Shown here piece by piece: positions 38,273 to 46,707 of a DNA stretch of 64,000 nt. How positions within the stretch are numbered: position 1 is the first letter of the stretch; every line of letters begins with the position of its first letter. Made by a program: the position numbers and the translations under genes. The notes below the pieces were generated by a model that saw only the letters and a list, made by a program, of their open reading frames with translations, was not told the origin of the DNA and did not search any database. Source of the DNA: Methylocystis echinoides (GTDB lineage Bacteria; Pseudomonadota; Alphaproteobacteria; Rhizobiales; Beijerinckiaceae); contig NZ_CP156084.1 in assembly GCF_040687965.1 (NCBI RefSeq), positions 1,564,501-1,628,500 of the forward strand, written 5' to 3'.

Positions 38273-38300
38273 AAGGGGGCCCTCGCGAGGCCCCCTTTTC
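38273..38300 (+). terminator. rho-independent terminator after mcd
   Basis: A 9-base-pair stem, AAGGGGGCC/GGCCCCCTT with loop CTCGCGA, followed by TTCTGTTT, about 95 bases after the mcd stop. It can work on the plus strand. Confidence 0.8.
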
Positions 38301-38494
38301 TGTTTGAAAACCGACAGACTTCCGACTGATTTTTGCGCGGTCTGCTCAATGCTTTTGCAGTGCGTCAATATAGCGCGGACCGTTGTAATCATTGGGATAG
38401 TTTCAGAGGCCAAGATTGATTTTAGACTGGCGAAAGCTTTGAAGCGCAGTATATGTTGCAGCGCACAAACAGCGCGGCGGACATGCGCTAAAAA
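38301..38494. other. AT-richer intergenic region upstream of the 38555 gene
   Basis: Part of a 375-base gap between mcd and the small gene at 38555. Base composition is noticeably less GC-rich than around it. Several AT-rich hexamers (AATATAGC, TATATGTT) could form -10 elements, but no convincing promoter pair could be fixed. A weak open frame here (38304-38558) runs through the hairpin and ribosome site of the next gene and is not supported. Confidence 0.5.
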
Positions 38495-38549
38495 GCCCGT
38501 CCACGAACCGGAAAGCTTTTTCCGGCCCTATGTTGGACGGGCAAGGAGG
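38495..38549 (+). promoter_or_regulatory. nested stem-loop leader ending at a strong ribosome binding site
   Basis: An outer perfect stem, GCCCGTCCA (38495-38503) with TGGACGGGC (38534-38542), encloses a second perfect stem, CCGGAAA/TTTCCGG (38508-38525, loop GCTT). The outer stem ends on the base before AAGGAGG (38543-38549), 5 bases from the ATG at 38555. The arrangement suggests an mRNA leader that could control translation. No known riboswitch class was recognised. Confidence 0.6.
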
Positions 38550-38554
38550 TCACC

Positions 38555-38833
38555 ATGATGGAATCGGTCAGACAGTATCTCCAGGACTGGTCGGACGCCT
38601 GTGAATACGCCAATGAATGTGCGCCCGACCTGTCCGTCCTCGGCAATGGCGAGCCGTTCACGGCGCTCTTCTTCATCGCCGCCGTGTGCTACCTCGTTTA
38701 CGCCTTCAACGAGGCGCGCATCAGCCGACGCGTGCATGCGACGTCTTCCGTCGCCGGCGCCGCGAGCGAACTCATCGGCGTCGTCGAGCAGATGCAGCAG
38801 AGCCGCGCGAATCGCGAAAAGCTCGCGGCCTGA
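38555..38833 (+). CDS. small single-pass membrane protein, unknown (92 aa)
   Basis: Family not recognised. An acidic N-terminal stretch with two Cys (DACEYANECAPD) is followed by one transmembrane helix (about 36-50, ALFFIAAVCYLVYAF) and a basic, Gln-rich cytoplasmic end. A near-consensus ribosome site AAGGAGG precedes a double ATG (38555 or 38558). The gene lies behind a structured leader and 112 bases before the host-attachment-like gene; the two may share a transcript. Confidence 0.75.
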   Translation: MMESVRQYLQDWSDACEYANECAPDLSVLGNGEPFTALFFIAAVCYLVYAFNEARISRRVHATSSVAGAASELIGVVEQMQQSRANREKLAA

Positions 38834-38944
38834 CCGCGGGCCTTCCTGTCGGACGCGCGTCGATGCGACGCGCCCGGCCAAGCTTGCTCTCCCCTCGTCC
38901 AACGGCCAAATGCACAGGCGTCAGTTATCTTCACGAGGGACGGT

Positions 38945-39406
38945 ATGAGCGCGATTGCAGTGCACAATGGGGCGTGGGTGCTCGTCGGCGACGGTCGGCG
39001 GGCGTTGTTCTTTCAAAATCACGGCGACGCTCAACTCCTCGACCTGCGCGTCCTCGAGACCCGGATCGACCAGAATCCCGCGACGCGCGACCAGGGGTCG
39101 GACGCGCCGGGCCGCGCCTTCGCATCGGCCGGTTCGCACGCCCGCAGCGCCATGGGCAATGTCGACTGGCACGAGCTCGAGGAAGAGCGCTTCGCCCGCG
39201 CCATGGCCGACCGCATCAACGCCGCGGCGGAAAGCGGCGAGCTGAAGGAAATCGTCATCGTCGCGCCGCCCAAGACGCTCGGCGAAATCCGCAAGGATCT
39301 CTCCGTGAAGGCGCAGGGCAAGGTCGCCGGCGAGCTCGACAAGGATCTGACCAAGCATCCCCTTCCCGAGATCGAGAAGGCGCTGGCGCTGAAGCCCGCG
39401 GGTTAA
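38945..39406 (+). CDS. host attachment family protein (baeRF-like)
   Basis: A 153-residue soluble protein resembling the 'host attachment' family first named in Agrobacterium. It begins with WVLVGDGRRALFFQNHG, has a variable middle with GRAFASAGSHARSAM, and ends with EIVIVAPPKTLGEIRKDLS and KHPLPEIEKAL. The family is related to the release-factor-1-like baeRF fold; its biochemical role is not established and the attachment name is historical. AGGGACGG lies just upstream of the ATG. Confidence 0.8.
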   Translation: MSAIAVHNGAWVLVGDGRRALFFQNHGDAQLLDLRVLETRIDQNPATRDQGSDAPGRAFASAGSHARSAMGNVDWHELEEERFARAMADRINAAAESGELKEIVIVAPPKTLGEIRKDLSVKAQGKVAGELDKDLTKHPLPEIEKALALKPAG

Positions 39407-39421
39407 AACTTCCGCGACGTC

Positions 39422-39472
39422 ATGGCCGCGCATGTCGCGGCCATCTGCGGGAAAGTCATTATTCTTTCCCGC
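39422..39472. terminator. paired hairpins between two convergent genes
   Basis: ATGGCCGCG/CGCGGCCAT (39422-39444) and GCGGGAAAG/CTTTCCCGC (39447-39472) are perfect 9-base-pair stems. The second contains the trmD stop codon. They can terminate transcription from both sides. Confidence 0.7.
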
Positions 39473-40148
39473 GCGCCAGAAGGTCCGGCCGCCTCGCGCG
39501 GGTCAGCGCCAGCGCCTGCTCATGGCGCCATTTGGCGATTTTGGCGTGATCTCCCGACAGCAGGATTTCCGGGATGGGTCGCCCCTCGAAGTCGCGCGGG
39601 CGCGTGTAATGCGGATATTCGAGCAGGCCCGTCTCGAAGCTTTCCTCTTCCCCCGACAGCTCCTCGCCCATGACGCCCGGCAGCAGCCGCACGCAGGCGT
39701 CCATCAAGGCGAACGCCGCGACTTCGCCCCCCGAGAGGATGTAATCGCCGATCGAGACCTCCTCGAGCCGGCGCGCGGCGATGATGCGCTCGTCGACGCC
39801 CTCGAACCGCGCGCAGAGAATGACCGCGCCCGGCCCCTGCGCCAGATCGCGCACGCGCGCCTGGGTGAGGGGGCGGCCGCGCGGGCTCATGAGCAGGCGC
39901 GGGCGGGGGTCGTTTTCATCGGCCGCCGCGTCGATCGCCGCCGCCAGCACGTCGGCGCGCATCACCATGCCGGGGCCGCCGCCCGCCGGCGTATCGTCGA
40001 CGGCGCGATGGCGGCCGATCCCGTGTTCGCGAATCTGGCGCGTCTCCAGCGCCCAGACGCCGCGCGCCAGCGCGTCGCCGGCGAGCGACAGGCCGAGCGG
40101 CCCCGGAAACATTTCGGGAAAAAGCGTAAGGATCGTCGCGCGCCACAT
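39459..40148 (-). CDS. trmD: tRNA (guanine-37-N1)-methyltransferase TrmD
   Basis: Methylates G37 in tRNAs reading CNN codons. The 229 residues show the SPOUT trefoil-knot signatures [19 protein letters not shown] and the knot loop [15 protein letters not shown], plus the C-terminal [21 protein letters not shown]. Length is normal. Last gene of ffh-rpsP-rimM-trmD, 40 bases after rimM; rplS, often next, is not here. Confidence 0.97.
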   Translation of the reverse strand: MWRATILTLFPEMFPGPLGLSLAGDALARGVWALETRQIREHGIGRHRAVDDTPAGGGPGMVMRADVLAAAIDAAADENDPRPRLLMSPRGRPLTQARVRDLAQGPGAVILCARFEGVDERIIAARRLEEVSIGDYILSGGEVAAFALMDACVRLLPGVMGEELSGEEESFETGLLEYPHYTRPRDFEGRPIPEILLSGDHAKIAKWRHEQALALTRARRPDLLARGKE

Positions 40149-40188
40149 GGGGCGCTTATGGCATGCGGCCGCTGCGCGCCGCTAGCCC

Positions 40189-40725
40189 TTACGGCTCCTG
40201 CGGTTCGCCTTCGACCTCGGCGGGCGGCTCAATGATGACGCGGCCTTCGGCGACGCTGACGATCGGCGCAATCGCCTTCGTGAAGGGGAAGAGCAGCGTC
40301 TCGCCGCCGGCCTTGGGCGCGACTTCGAGAATGTCGCCCGCGCCGAAATTGCGCACCGCGACAATCACGCCGAGTTCCTCGCCCGAGCGCGTCTCGGCGC
40401 GCAGGCCGACGAGATCGGCGAGATAGAATTCGTCCTCGTCCTCGGGGGCGGGCAGCTTTTCGCGCGCGATAAAGAGTTCGGCGCCGGTGAGCCGTTCGGC
40501 GCCCGCGCGGTCGCCGACGCCCTCGACTCGGGCGACCAGCATGTCCTTCCCCTGGGGGCGGACGGAGAGAAGGGTGAAGCTTCTCGCGCCGCTCTTGTCG
40601 CTGAGCGGGCCGTAATCGGCGATCGCCAGAGGGTCGGCCGTGAAACTCTGCAGTCGAATTTCGCCGCGCACGCCATGGGGCGCGCCGAAGCGGCCGAGGA
40701 GGACGAGGTTCTTTCCGGCTTTCAT
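40189..40725 (-). CDS. rimM: 16S rRNA processing/30S maturation protein RimM
   Basis: Assists 30S subunit maturation by binding ribosomal protein S19. The 178-residue protein has the N-terminal RimM barrel (LLGRFGAPHGVRGEIRLQSF) and the C-terminal PRC barrel (DEFYLADLVGLRA, GETLLFPFTKAIAPIV). It is separated from rpsP by a 220-base gap filled with palindromes. Confidence 0.95.
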   Translation of the reverse strand: MKAGKNLVLLGRFGAPHGVRGEIRLQSFTADPLAIADYGPLSDKSGARSFTLLSVRPQGKDMLVARVEGVGDRAGAERLTGAELFIAREKLPAPEDEDEFYLADLVGLRAETRSGEELGVIVAVRNFGAGDILEVAPKAGGETLLFPFTKAIAPIVSVAEGRVIIEPPAEVEGEPQEP

Positions 40726-40754
40726 GGATTATGCAGCAGCTGAAACCATGGGGC

Positions 40755-40915
40755 CAAAAATCCCCTCCTCGCGGGGAGGCGCGCGCATAGCGCGCCGGGC
40801 GGGGACCGCGCGGAACGCGCGGCTGCAGAAGGCATTTTCTCGAGCGGGCTAAGCCCCACCCGACCCCGCTTCGCGGGGCCACCCTCCCCGCAAGGGGGAG
40901 GGATGGAGTCCCGCG
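40755..40915. repeat. multi-hairpin palindromic repeat inserted between rpsP and rimM
   Basis: At least four stems follow one another: GGCGCGC/GCGCGCC (40778-40796), CCGCGC/GCGCGG (40806-40822), CCCCGC/GCGGGG (40864-40878) and CCCTCCCC/GGGGAGGG (40882-40902). This splits an operon that is usually tightly packed. Confidence 0.8.
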
Positions 40916-40945
40916 AGCGGCGGCTCCGAAATGGAGGTGGAAACC

Positions 40946-41305
40946 TTACTCCGCCGCGTCGGCAGCGGCGCCGGCGGCTTCGGCCGCGGCGGCGGCGCGT
41001 TCCTGGGCCTTCTTCTTCGGCTTGGCCTTCTCGGGGTTGTTGCGGGCCTCGCGCTTCAGCAGGCCGGCGGCGTCGAGCAGGCGGGCGACGCGGTCGGTCG
41101 GCTGGGCGCCCTTGACGAGCCATTCCTTGGCCTTGTCCGCGTCGAGCACGACACGGTCGGCGGCGTCCTTGGCCTTCAGCGGGTCGAAGGTGCCGAGCTT
41201 CTCGATGTAGCGGCCGTCGCGGGGCGAGCGCGAGTCGGCGACGACGACGCGATAGAAGGGGCGCTTCTTGGCGCCGCCGCGGGCGAGACGGATCTTGAGA
41301 GACAT
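40946..41305 (-). CDS. rpsP: 30S ribosomal protein S16
   Basis: Structural 30S protein. The N terminus [21 protein letters not shown] is the S16 signature. The 119 residues exceed the usual 80-odd because of a C-terminal tail rich in Ala, Glu and Lys, common in alphaproteobacteria. It follows ffh by 25 bases. Confidence 0.97.
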   Translation of the reverse strand: MSLKIRLARGGAKKRPFYRVVVADSRSPRDGRYIEKLGTFDPLKAKDAADRVVLDADKAKEWLVKGAQPTDRVARLLDAAGLLKREARNNPEKAKPKKKAQERAAAAAEAAGAAADAAE

Positions 41306-41330
41306 GTCAGTTTCCTTGTGAGTTTATCGG

Positions 41331-42866
41331 TTACTTTTTCTTTCCGAACGGGTTGAGCCCGCTCAGCAGTCCGCCGCCGAGCCCGGGCAGGCTCGGCTTC
41401 TGCGCAAGGAGATCGGCCGGGGGAGCGGCCGGAAGGCCGGGAGCGCCGGCAGGCGGCCCCCCGAGCTTCTCCTGCATCTTCTGCAATTCTTCCTGTGACG
41501 GCATCGCCATGCCGCCGGGGCCGAGCCCCATCATCTGGGCGGCCTTGCCCATGAGCCCGCCGCGCTTGCCGGCGCCGAAGGACTTCATGAGATCGGCCAT
41601 CTGGCGATGCTGCTTGAGAAGCTTGTTGATCTCCTCGACCTTCGCGCCGGCGCCCGCGGCGATGCGCTTCTTGCGCGAGGCCTTGAGAAGGTCGGGGTTG
41701 CGCCGCTCCTGCGGCGTCATGGAGAGGATGATCGCCCGCTGGCGCTTGATCAGGCTTTCGTCGAGATTGGCCTTGGCAATCTGGTCCTTCATCTTTGCGA
41801 CGCCGGGCAGCAGCCCCATGATGCCGCCGAAGCCGCCGAGCTTCTCGACCTGCGCGAGCTGGTCGCAAAGGTCCTGAAGGTCGAATTTGCCCTTGGCGAT
41901 GCGCGCCGCGGCCTTGCGGGCCTCCTCGGCGTCGATCGCGGCCGCCGCCTTTTCGACGAGGGCGACGATGTCGCCCATGCCGAGAATGCGGTTGGCGATG
42001 CGCTGCGGCGAGAATTCGTCGAGCGCGTCCATCTTCTCGCCGGCGCCGATGAGCTTGATCGGCTTGCCGGTGACGTGGCGCATGGAGAGCGCCGCGCCGC
42101 CGCGGCCGTCGCCGTCCATGCGCGTTAAGACGATGCCGGTGATGCCGACCCGCTCGTCGAAGCTCTTGGCGAGATTGACCGCGTCCTGGCCGGTGAGCGC
42201 GTCGGCGACGAGCAGGATTTCATGCGGGCTGGCGTAGGACTTGATGTCCGCCATCTCCTGCATGAGCGGTTCGTCGATATGGGTGCGGCCGGCGGTGTCG
42301 AGCAGCACGACGTCGTAGCCTTCCAGACGCGCCGCCTCCATGGCGCGGCGGGCGATCTGGATCGGCGTCTGCCCTGCGACGATCGGCAGCGTGTCGACCT
42401 CGACCTGGCGGCCGAGCACGGCGAGCTGCTCCTGCGCGGCCGGACGCTTCACGTCGAGCGAGGCCATGAGCACGCCCTTGCCGTGGCGCTCCTTGAGGCG
42501 CTTGGCGATCTTGGCCGTGGTCGTGGTCTTGCCGGCGCCCTGCAGGCCGACCATCATGATCGCGACCGGCGGCTTGGCGGCGAGGTCGATCGCTTCCGTC
42601 GTTTCACCCAGGGTCTCGATCAGCACGTCGTTGACGATCTTGACGACCATCTGGCCGGGCGAGACCGATTTGACGACCCCGGCCCCGACGGCGCGGTCGC
42701 GCACCTTGTCGGCGAAAGAGCGCACGACGTCGAGCGCGACGTCCGCCTCGAGCAGCGCCCGGCGAATTTCCTTGAGGGCCTCGTTGACGTCGGCCTCGGT
42801 CAGCGACCCGCGCCGCGTCAGCCTGTCGAATACGGCGGAGAGCTTGTCGGAAAGGCTCTCGAACAT
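41331..42866 (-). CDS. ffh: signal recognition particle GTPase Ffh
   Basis: Binds signal sequences and 4.5S RNA and delivers ribosomes to FtsY. The start at 42866 (MFESLSDKLSAVFDRL) fits the family and gives 511 residues. N domain, then G domain with GLQGAGKTTT (P-loop), DTAGR and TRMDGDGRGGA; M domain with a Met-rich region (about 300-445) and a Gly/Pro/Met-rich tail. First gene of the ffh-rpsP-rimM-trmD operon. Confidence 0.97.
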   Translation of the reverse strand: MFESLSDKLSAVFDRLTRRGSLTEADVNEALKEIRRALLEADVALDVVRSFADKVRDRAVGAGVVKSVSPGQMVVKIVNDVLIETLGETTEAIDLAAKPPVAIMMVGLQGAGKTTTTAKIAKRLKERHGKGVLMASLDVKRPAAQEQLAVLGRQVEVDTLPIVAGQTPIQIARRAMEAARLEGYDVVLLDTAGRTHIDEPLMQEMADIKSYASPHEILLVADALTGQDAVNLAKSFDERVGITGIVLTRMDGDGRGGAALSMRHVTGKPIKLIGAGEKMDALDEFSPQRIANRILGMGDIVALVEKAAAAIDAEEARKAAARIAKGKFDLQDLCDQLAQVEKLGGFGGIMGLLPGVAKMKDQIAKANLDESLIKRQRAIILSMTPQERRNPDLLKASRKKRIAAGAGAKVEEINKLLKQHRQMADLMKSFGAGKRGGLMGKAAQMMGLGPGGMAMPSQEELQKMQEKLGGPPAGAPGLPAAPPADLLAQKPSLPGLGGGLLSGLNPFGKKK

Positions 42867-43212
42867 GTTGTCTCTCCCGCGGCGCGGGCTTGTCGCCAGC
42901 CGCCGCTCCAAAGCAAAATGCGCCCGGGGGCGCATCGCGCTGCCGGGCGTTGGCCTGCCGCCTCTATGGGACGGCTGGGCTGTTGAACAGTTTTCTCTTA
43001 CCGAGATTGACCCGCTTTTTAGGGGCGGCGGGGCCGCTCTGTCAATGCTGTCGAGCCGGGCCGTCCGCGCCCCGCGGCGAAAGCGACGACAGATGCGACA
43101 GTCTGGCGTCGCGCGGGGGCTTCCCCGGCGGCGCCTGTCGGGCCATCATCTGTTGAAAATCCGACAGGCGCTCCTTGCGAGCCTCTCGGCCTTCGCGGAT
43201 CATCGGCTTCTT
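42867..43212. other. divergent intergenic region between ffh and glgB
   Basis: 346 bases that must contain promoters for the SRP operon and the glycogen operon. No convincing -35/-10 pair, operator or terminator could be fixed by eye. Open frames here are extensions of the glgB frame or antisense noise. Confidence 0.55.
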
Positions 43213-45417
43213 ATGCGCACACAGAGCTGGCGGGCCAAACCCGACGAGATCGCGGCCATCCTCGCCGCCCGCCACGGCGATCCTTTCGCGCTGCTGGGCC
43301 TGCACGAGACCCCCGAGGGCTTCGTAATCCGCGCCTTCGCGCCCGGCGCGCAAAGGCTCACGGCCGAAATGCCGGACGGGCGGGAAATCGCCGCTCTCGA
43401 CCGCGTCCACGACGCGGGCTTCTTCGAAGCGCTGACGACGCTCGACAAGCGGGGCCCCTATCTCCTGGCCGCCGAAAACGAGACGGGCGCCTGGCGCTTC
43501 GCCGACCCTTACGCGTTCCCGCCGTTCCTCGGCCCACTGGACGACTATCTGCTCGTCGCGGGCGAACATCAGAAACTCTATGAGCGGCTCGGCGCGCAGC
43601 TTGTCGTTCATGAAGGCGTCGAGGGGACCAATTTCGCCGTCTGGGCGCCCAACGCGCAACGCGTATCAGTGGTCGGCGACTTCAACCAGTGGGACGGGCG
43701 CCGCGCGCAAATGCGCAAGCGGGTCGACAGCGGCGTTTGGGAGATTTTCATCCCCGGCGTCGGCGCAGGCGCCGTCTACAAATACGAAATTCTCGGGCGT
43801 CATGGCGAATTGCTGCCGCTGAAGGCCGACCCGCTCGGCTTCGAATCCGAACTCAGACCCTCGACGGCCTCGGTCGTGGCCGCCAACGCGCCTTACGAAT
43901 GGGGCGACGACATTCATATGCGCGCGCGCGCCAACAACGATCCGCGCCGCGCGCCCATGTCGATCTACGAGGTTCATCTGCCGTCCTGGCGCAAGGCGGA
44001 AGGCTGGCGCTTCCTCACCTATGACGAACTCGCCGACGCGCTCGTGCCCTATGTCGCCGACATGGGCTTCACCCATATCGAGCTTCTGCCGGTCAACGAG
44101 CATCCGCTCGACGCGTCCTGGGGCTATCAGCCGATCGGCCTGTTCGCGCCGACGCGCCGGCACGGCGATCCGCAGGGCTTCCGCCGCTTCGTCGACCGCG
44201 CCCATCAGGCCGGCCTTTCCGTGATCCTCGACTGGGTGCCGGCGCATTTCCCGACTGATGAACACGGGCTGGCGCAGTTCGACGGCGGGCCGCTCTACGA
44301 ACACGCCGACCCCCGCCGCGGCTTCCATCCCGACTGGAACACGGCGATCTATGACTATGGGCGGCGGGAGGTCGCCAATTTCCTCATCGCCAACGCGCTC
44401 TACTGGCTCGATCGTTTCCATATCGACGGATTGCGCGTCGACGCCGTCGCCTCCATGCTCTACCTCGATTATTCGCGCAAGGCGGGGGAATGGGCGCCCA
44501 ATCCCGACGGCTCCAACGACAACCGCGACGCGGTGCGCTTTCTTCAAAGGTTCAACGAGCTCGTCTACGGGCTTTACCCCGGCGTCGTGACGGCGGCCGA
44601 GGAATCGACCGCCTGGGGCGGGGTCACGCTGCCGACCTCTTCCGGCGGGCTCGGCTTCGGCTTCAAATGGAACATGGGCTGGATGAACGACACGCTGCGC
44701 TACATGTCGTCCGATCCTGTCTATCGAAAATGGCGCCACAATGAGCTGACCTTCGGCCTGCTCTACGCCTTCGCGGAGAATTTCGTGCTGCCGCTCTCCC
44801 ATGACGAAGTCGTGCACGGCAAAGGCTCGATCCTTTCCAAAATGCCCGGCGACGACTGGCGCCGTTTCGCCGGCGCGCGCGCTTATTACGGCTTCATGTG
44901 GGGGCATCCGGGCAAGAAGCTCCTGTTCATGGGCCAGGAGTTCGGCCAAACGCGCGAATGGGATTATGCGGGTGAGCTCGATTGGGGCCTGCTTCAATAT
45001 GCGCCGCACTGGGGCGTGCAGGACTATGTGCGCGACCTCAATCGCCTCTATCGCAGCCGCGCGGCGCTCCATGCGCGCGACTGCGAGAGCGAGGGATTCG
45101 AATGGGTCGTCGTCGGCGACGCGGAGAGTTCGGTTTTCGCCTTTCTGCGCTACGGCGACGATCGCGCGCGGCCCGTTCTCGTCGTCTCGAATTTCACGCC
45201 CGTGCCGCGCCACGCCTATCGGCTCGGCCTGCCGCGCGCCGGACGCTGGCGGGAGATCCTCAATTCCGACGCCGCCGCTTATGGCGGCTCCGGCATGGGC
45301 AATCTCGGCGCAATTACAGCGCGGGCGGAAGGCTTCGCGGGTTTTCCGGCCTGCGCCGATCTCGAAATCCCGCCGCTTTCCACAATGTTCTTCGAACCCG
45401 ACGATGGTCTGGAATGA
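43213..45417 (+). CDS. glgB: 1,4-alpha-glucan branching enzyme GlgB
   Basis: Introduces alpha-1,6 branches into glycogen. The start at 43213 (MRTQSWRAKPDEIAAI) gives 734 residues, as expected for GlgB with two N-terminal CBM48-like modules. The catalytic GH13 barrel shows DGLRVDAVASMLYLDYSR (nucleophile Asp), AAEESTAW (acid/base Glu) and LSHDEVVHGKGSI (third Asp). The frame is open upstream, but no better start is visible and there is no clear Shine-Dalgarno. glgC follows 27 bases later. Confidence 0.95.
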   Translation: MRTQSWRAKPDEIAAILAARHGDPFALLGLHETPEGFVIRAFAPGAQRLTAEMPDGREIAALDRVHDAGFFEALTTLDKRGPYLLAAENETGAWRFADPYAFPPFLGPLDDYLLVAGEHQKLYERLGAQLVVHEGVEGTNFAVWAPNAQRVSVVGDFNQWDGRRAQMRKRVDSGVWEIFIPGVGAGAVYKYEILGRHGELLPLKADPLGFESELRPSTASVVAANAPYEWGDDIHMRARANNDPRRAPMSIYEVHLPSWRKAEGWRFLTYDELADALVPYVADMGFTHIELLPVNEHPLDASWGYQPIGLFAPTRRHGDPQGFRRFVDRAHQAGLSVILDWVPAHFPTDEHGLAQFDGGPLYEHADPRRGFHPDWNTAIYDYGRREVANFLIANALYWLDRFHIDGLRVDAVASMLYLDYSRKAGEWAPNPDGSNDNRDAVRFLQRFNELVYGLYPGVVTAAEESTAWGGVTLPTSSGGLGFGFKWNMGWMNDTLRYMSSDPVYRKWRHNELTFGLLYAFAENFVLPLSHDEVVHGKGSILSKMPGDDWRRFAGARAYYGFMWGHPGKKLLFMGQEFGQTREWDYAGELDWGLLQYAPHWGVQDYVRDLNRLYRSRAALHARDCESEGFEWVVVGDAESSVFAFLRYGDDRARPVLVVSNFTPVPRHAYRLGLPRAGRWREILNSDAAAYGGSGMGNLGAITARAEGFAGFPACADLEIPPLSTMFFEPDDGLE

Positions 45418-45444
45418 CGCTCTCACTTAAACAGGACGCACCGC

Positions 45445-46707
45445 ATGGCCGCCTATGACAATGCGCCGCTCGCGCGCTACGCCATGGCCTATGTGCTCGC
45501 CGGCGGCCGCGGCTCGCGGCTGATGGAATTGACCGATCGGCGCGCCAAGCCCGCCGTCTATTTCGGGGGCAAATCCCGCATCATCGACTTCGCGCTCTCC
45601 AATGCGCTCAATTCCGGCATTCGCCGCATCTGCGTCGCGACCCAGTACAAGGCGCATAGCCTCATTCGCCATCTGCAGCGCGGCTGGAGTTTCTTCCGCA
45701 CCGAGCGCAACGAGAGCTTCGACATTCTGCCAGCGAGCCAGCGCGTCTCGGAGGATCACTGGTATCTCGGCACGGCCGACGCCGTTTTTCAAAACCTCGA
45801 CATCGTCGAGAGCTACGACCCCAAATACATCGTGCTGCTCGCCGGCGACCATGTTTACAAGATGGATTACGAATACATGCTGCAGCAGCATGTCGAGCAG
45901 GGGGCCGACGTGACGGTCGGCTGTCTCGAGGCGCCGCGCAGCGAAGCGTCGGGCTTTGGCGTCATGCAGGTCGATCACGACGACCGCATCGTCGCCTTCT
46001 ACGAAAAACCCGCCGATCCGCCGGCCATGCCGGATCGTCCGGACCGATCGCTCGTGAGCATGGGCATCTATGTCTTCGAGGCGAAATTCCTCTATGACCA
46101 GTTGCGCCGCGACGCCGACGACGCCCATTCGACGCATGACTTCGGCAAGGACATCATTCCCTATATCGTGAAGCACGGCAAAGCCGTCGCGCATCACTTC
46201 TCGCGCTCCTGCGTGCGCGCGGCGAGCGAGCAGCACGCCTATTGGCGCGACGTCGGCACGGTCGACGCCTATTGGGCGGCGAATATCGATCTCACCGACT
46301 TCACGCCGCAGCTCGATCTTTATGACCGCAACTGGCCGATCTGGACCTACGCCGAAATCACGCCGCCGGCCAAATTCGTCCACGACCAGGTGGGCCGGCG
46401 CGGACAGGCGCTGTCCTCTCTCGTCTCCGGCGGCTGCATCGTCTCCGGCTCAACGCTGCGCCGCTCGTTGCTCTTTACCGGCGTGCGCGTGAATTCTTAC
46501 GCCACGGTCGAGAACGCGGTGATCCTGCCCTATGTCGACATCGGCCGCTCGTCGCGCCTCACCAATGTGGTGGTTGATCGCGGCGTGCGCATCCCGCAGG
46601 GTCTCGTGGTCGGCGAAGACCCGGATTTCGACGCGCAGCGCTTCCGCCGCACCGAACAGGGCGTCTGCCTCATCACCCAGCCGATGCTCGACAGGCTTGC
46701 GACATGA
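45445..46707 (+). CDS. glgC: glucose-1-phosphate adenylyltransferase GlgC
   Basis: Makes ADP-glucose from ATP and glucose-1-phosphate, the committed and allosterically controlled step of glycogen synthesis. The 420-residue protein has the nucleotide loop [21 protein letters not shown], the catalytic region [15 protein letters not shown], the sugar-binding FYEKPADPP, and a C-terminal left-handed beta-helix. The stop overlaps the glgA start (ATGA). Confidence 0.97.
   Translation: MAAYDNAPLARYAMAYVLAGGRGSRLMELTDRRAKPAVYFGGKSRIIDFALSNALNSGIRRICVATQYKAHSLIRHLQRGWSFFRTERNESFDILPASQRVSEDHWYLGTADAVFQNLDIVESYDPKYIVLLAGDHVYKMDYEYMLQQHVEQGADVTVGCLEAPRSEASGFGVMQVDHDDRIVAFYEKPADPPAMPDRPDRSLVSMGIYVFEAKFLYDQLRRDADDAHSTHDFGKDIIPYIVKHGKAVAHHFSRSCVRAASEQHAYWRDVGTVDAYWAANIDLTDFTPQLDLYDRNWPIWTYAEITPPAKFVHDQVGRRGQALSSLVSGGCIVSGSTLRRSLLFTGVRVNSYATVENAVILPYVDIGRSSRLTNVVVDRGVRIPQGLVVGEDPDFDAQRFRRTEQGVCLITQPMLDRLAT

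Noticed and set aside
38304-38558. 84-residue plus-strand frame before the 38555 gene
   Set aside because: It has no ribosome site, passes through the nested hairpins and the Shine-Dalgarno of the next gene, and shows no domain.
43042-43659. 205-residue minus-strand frame across the glgB start
   Set aside because: Antisense to the conserved N terminus of GlgB and lacking motifs.
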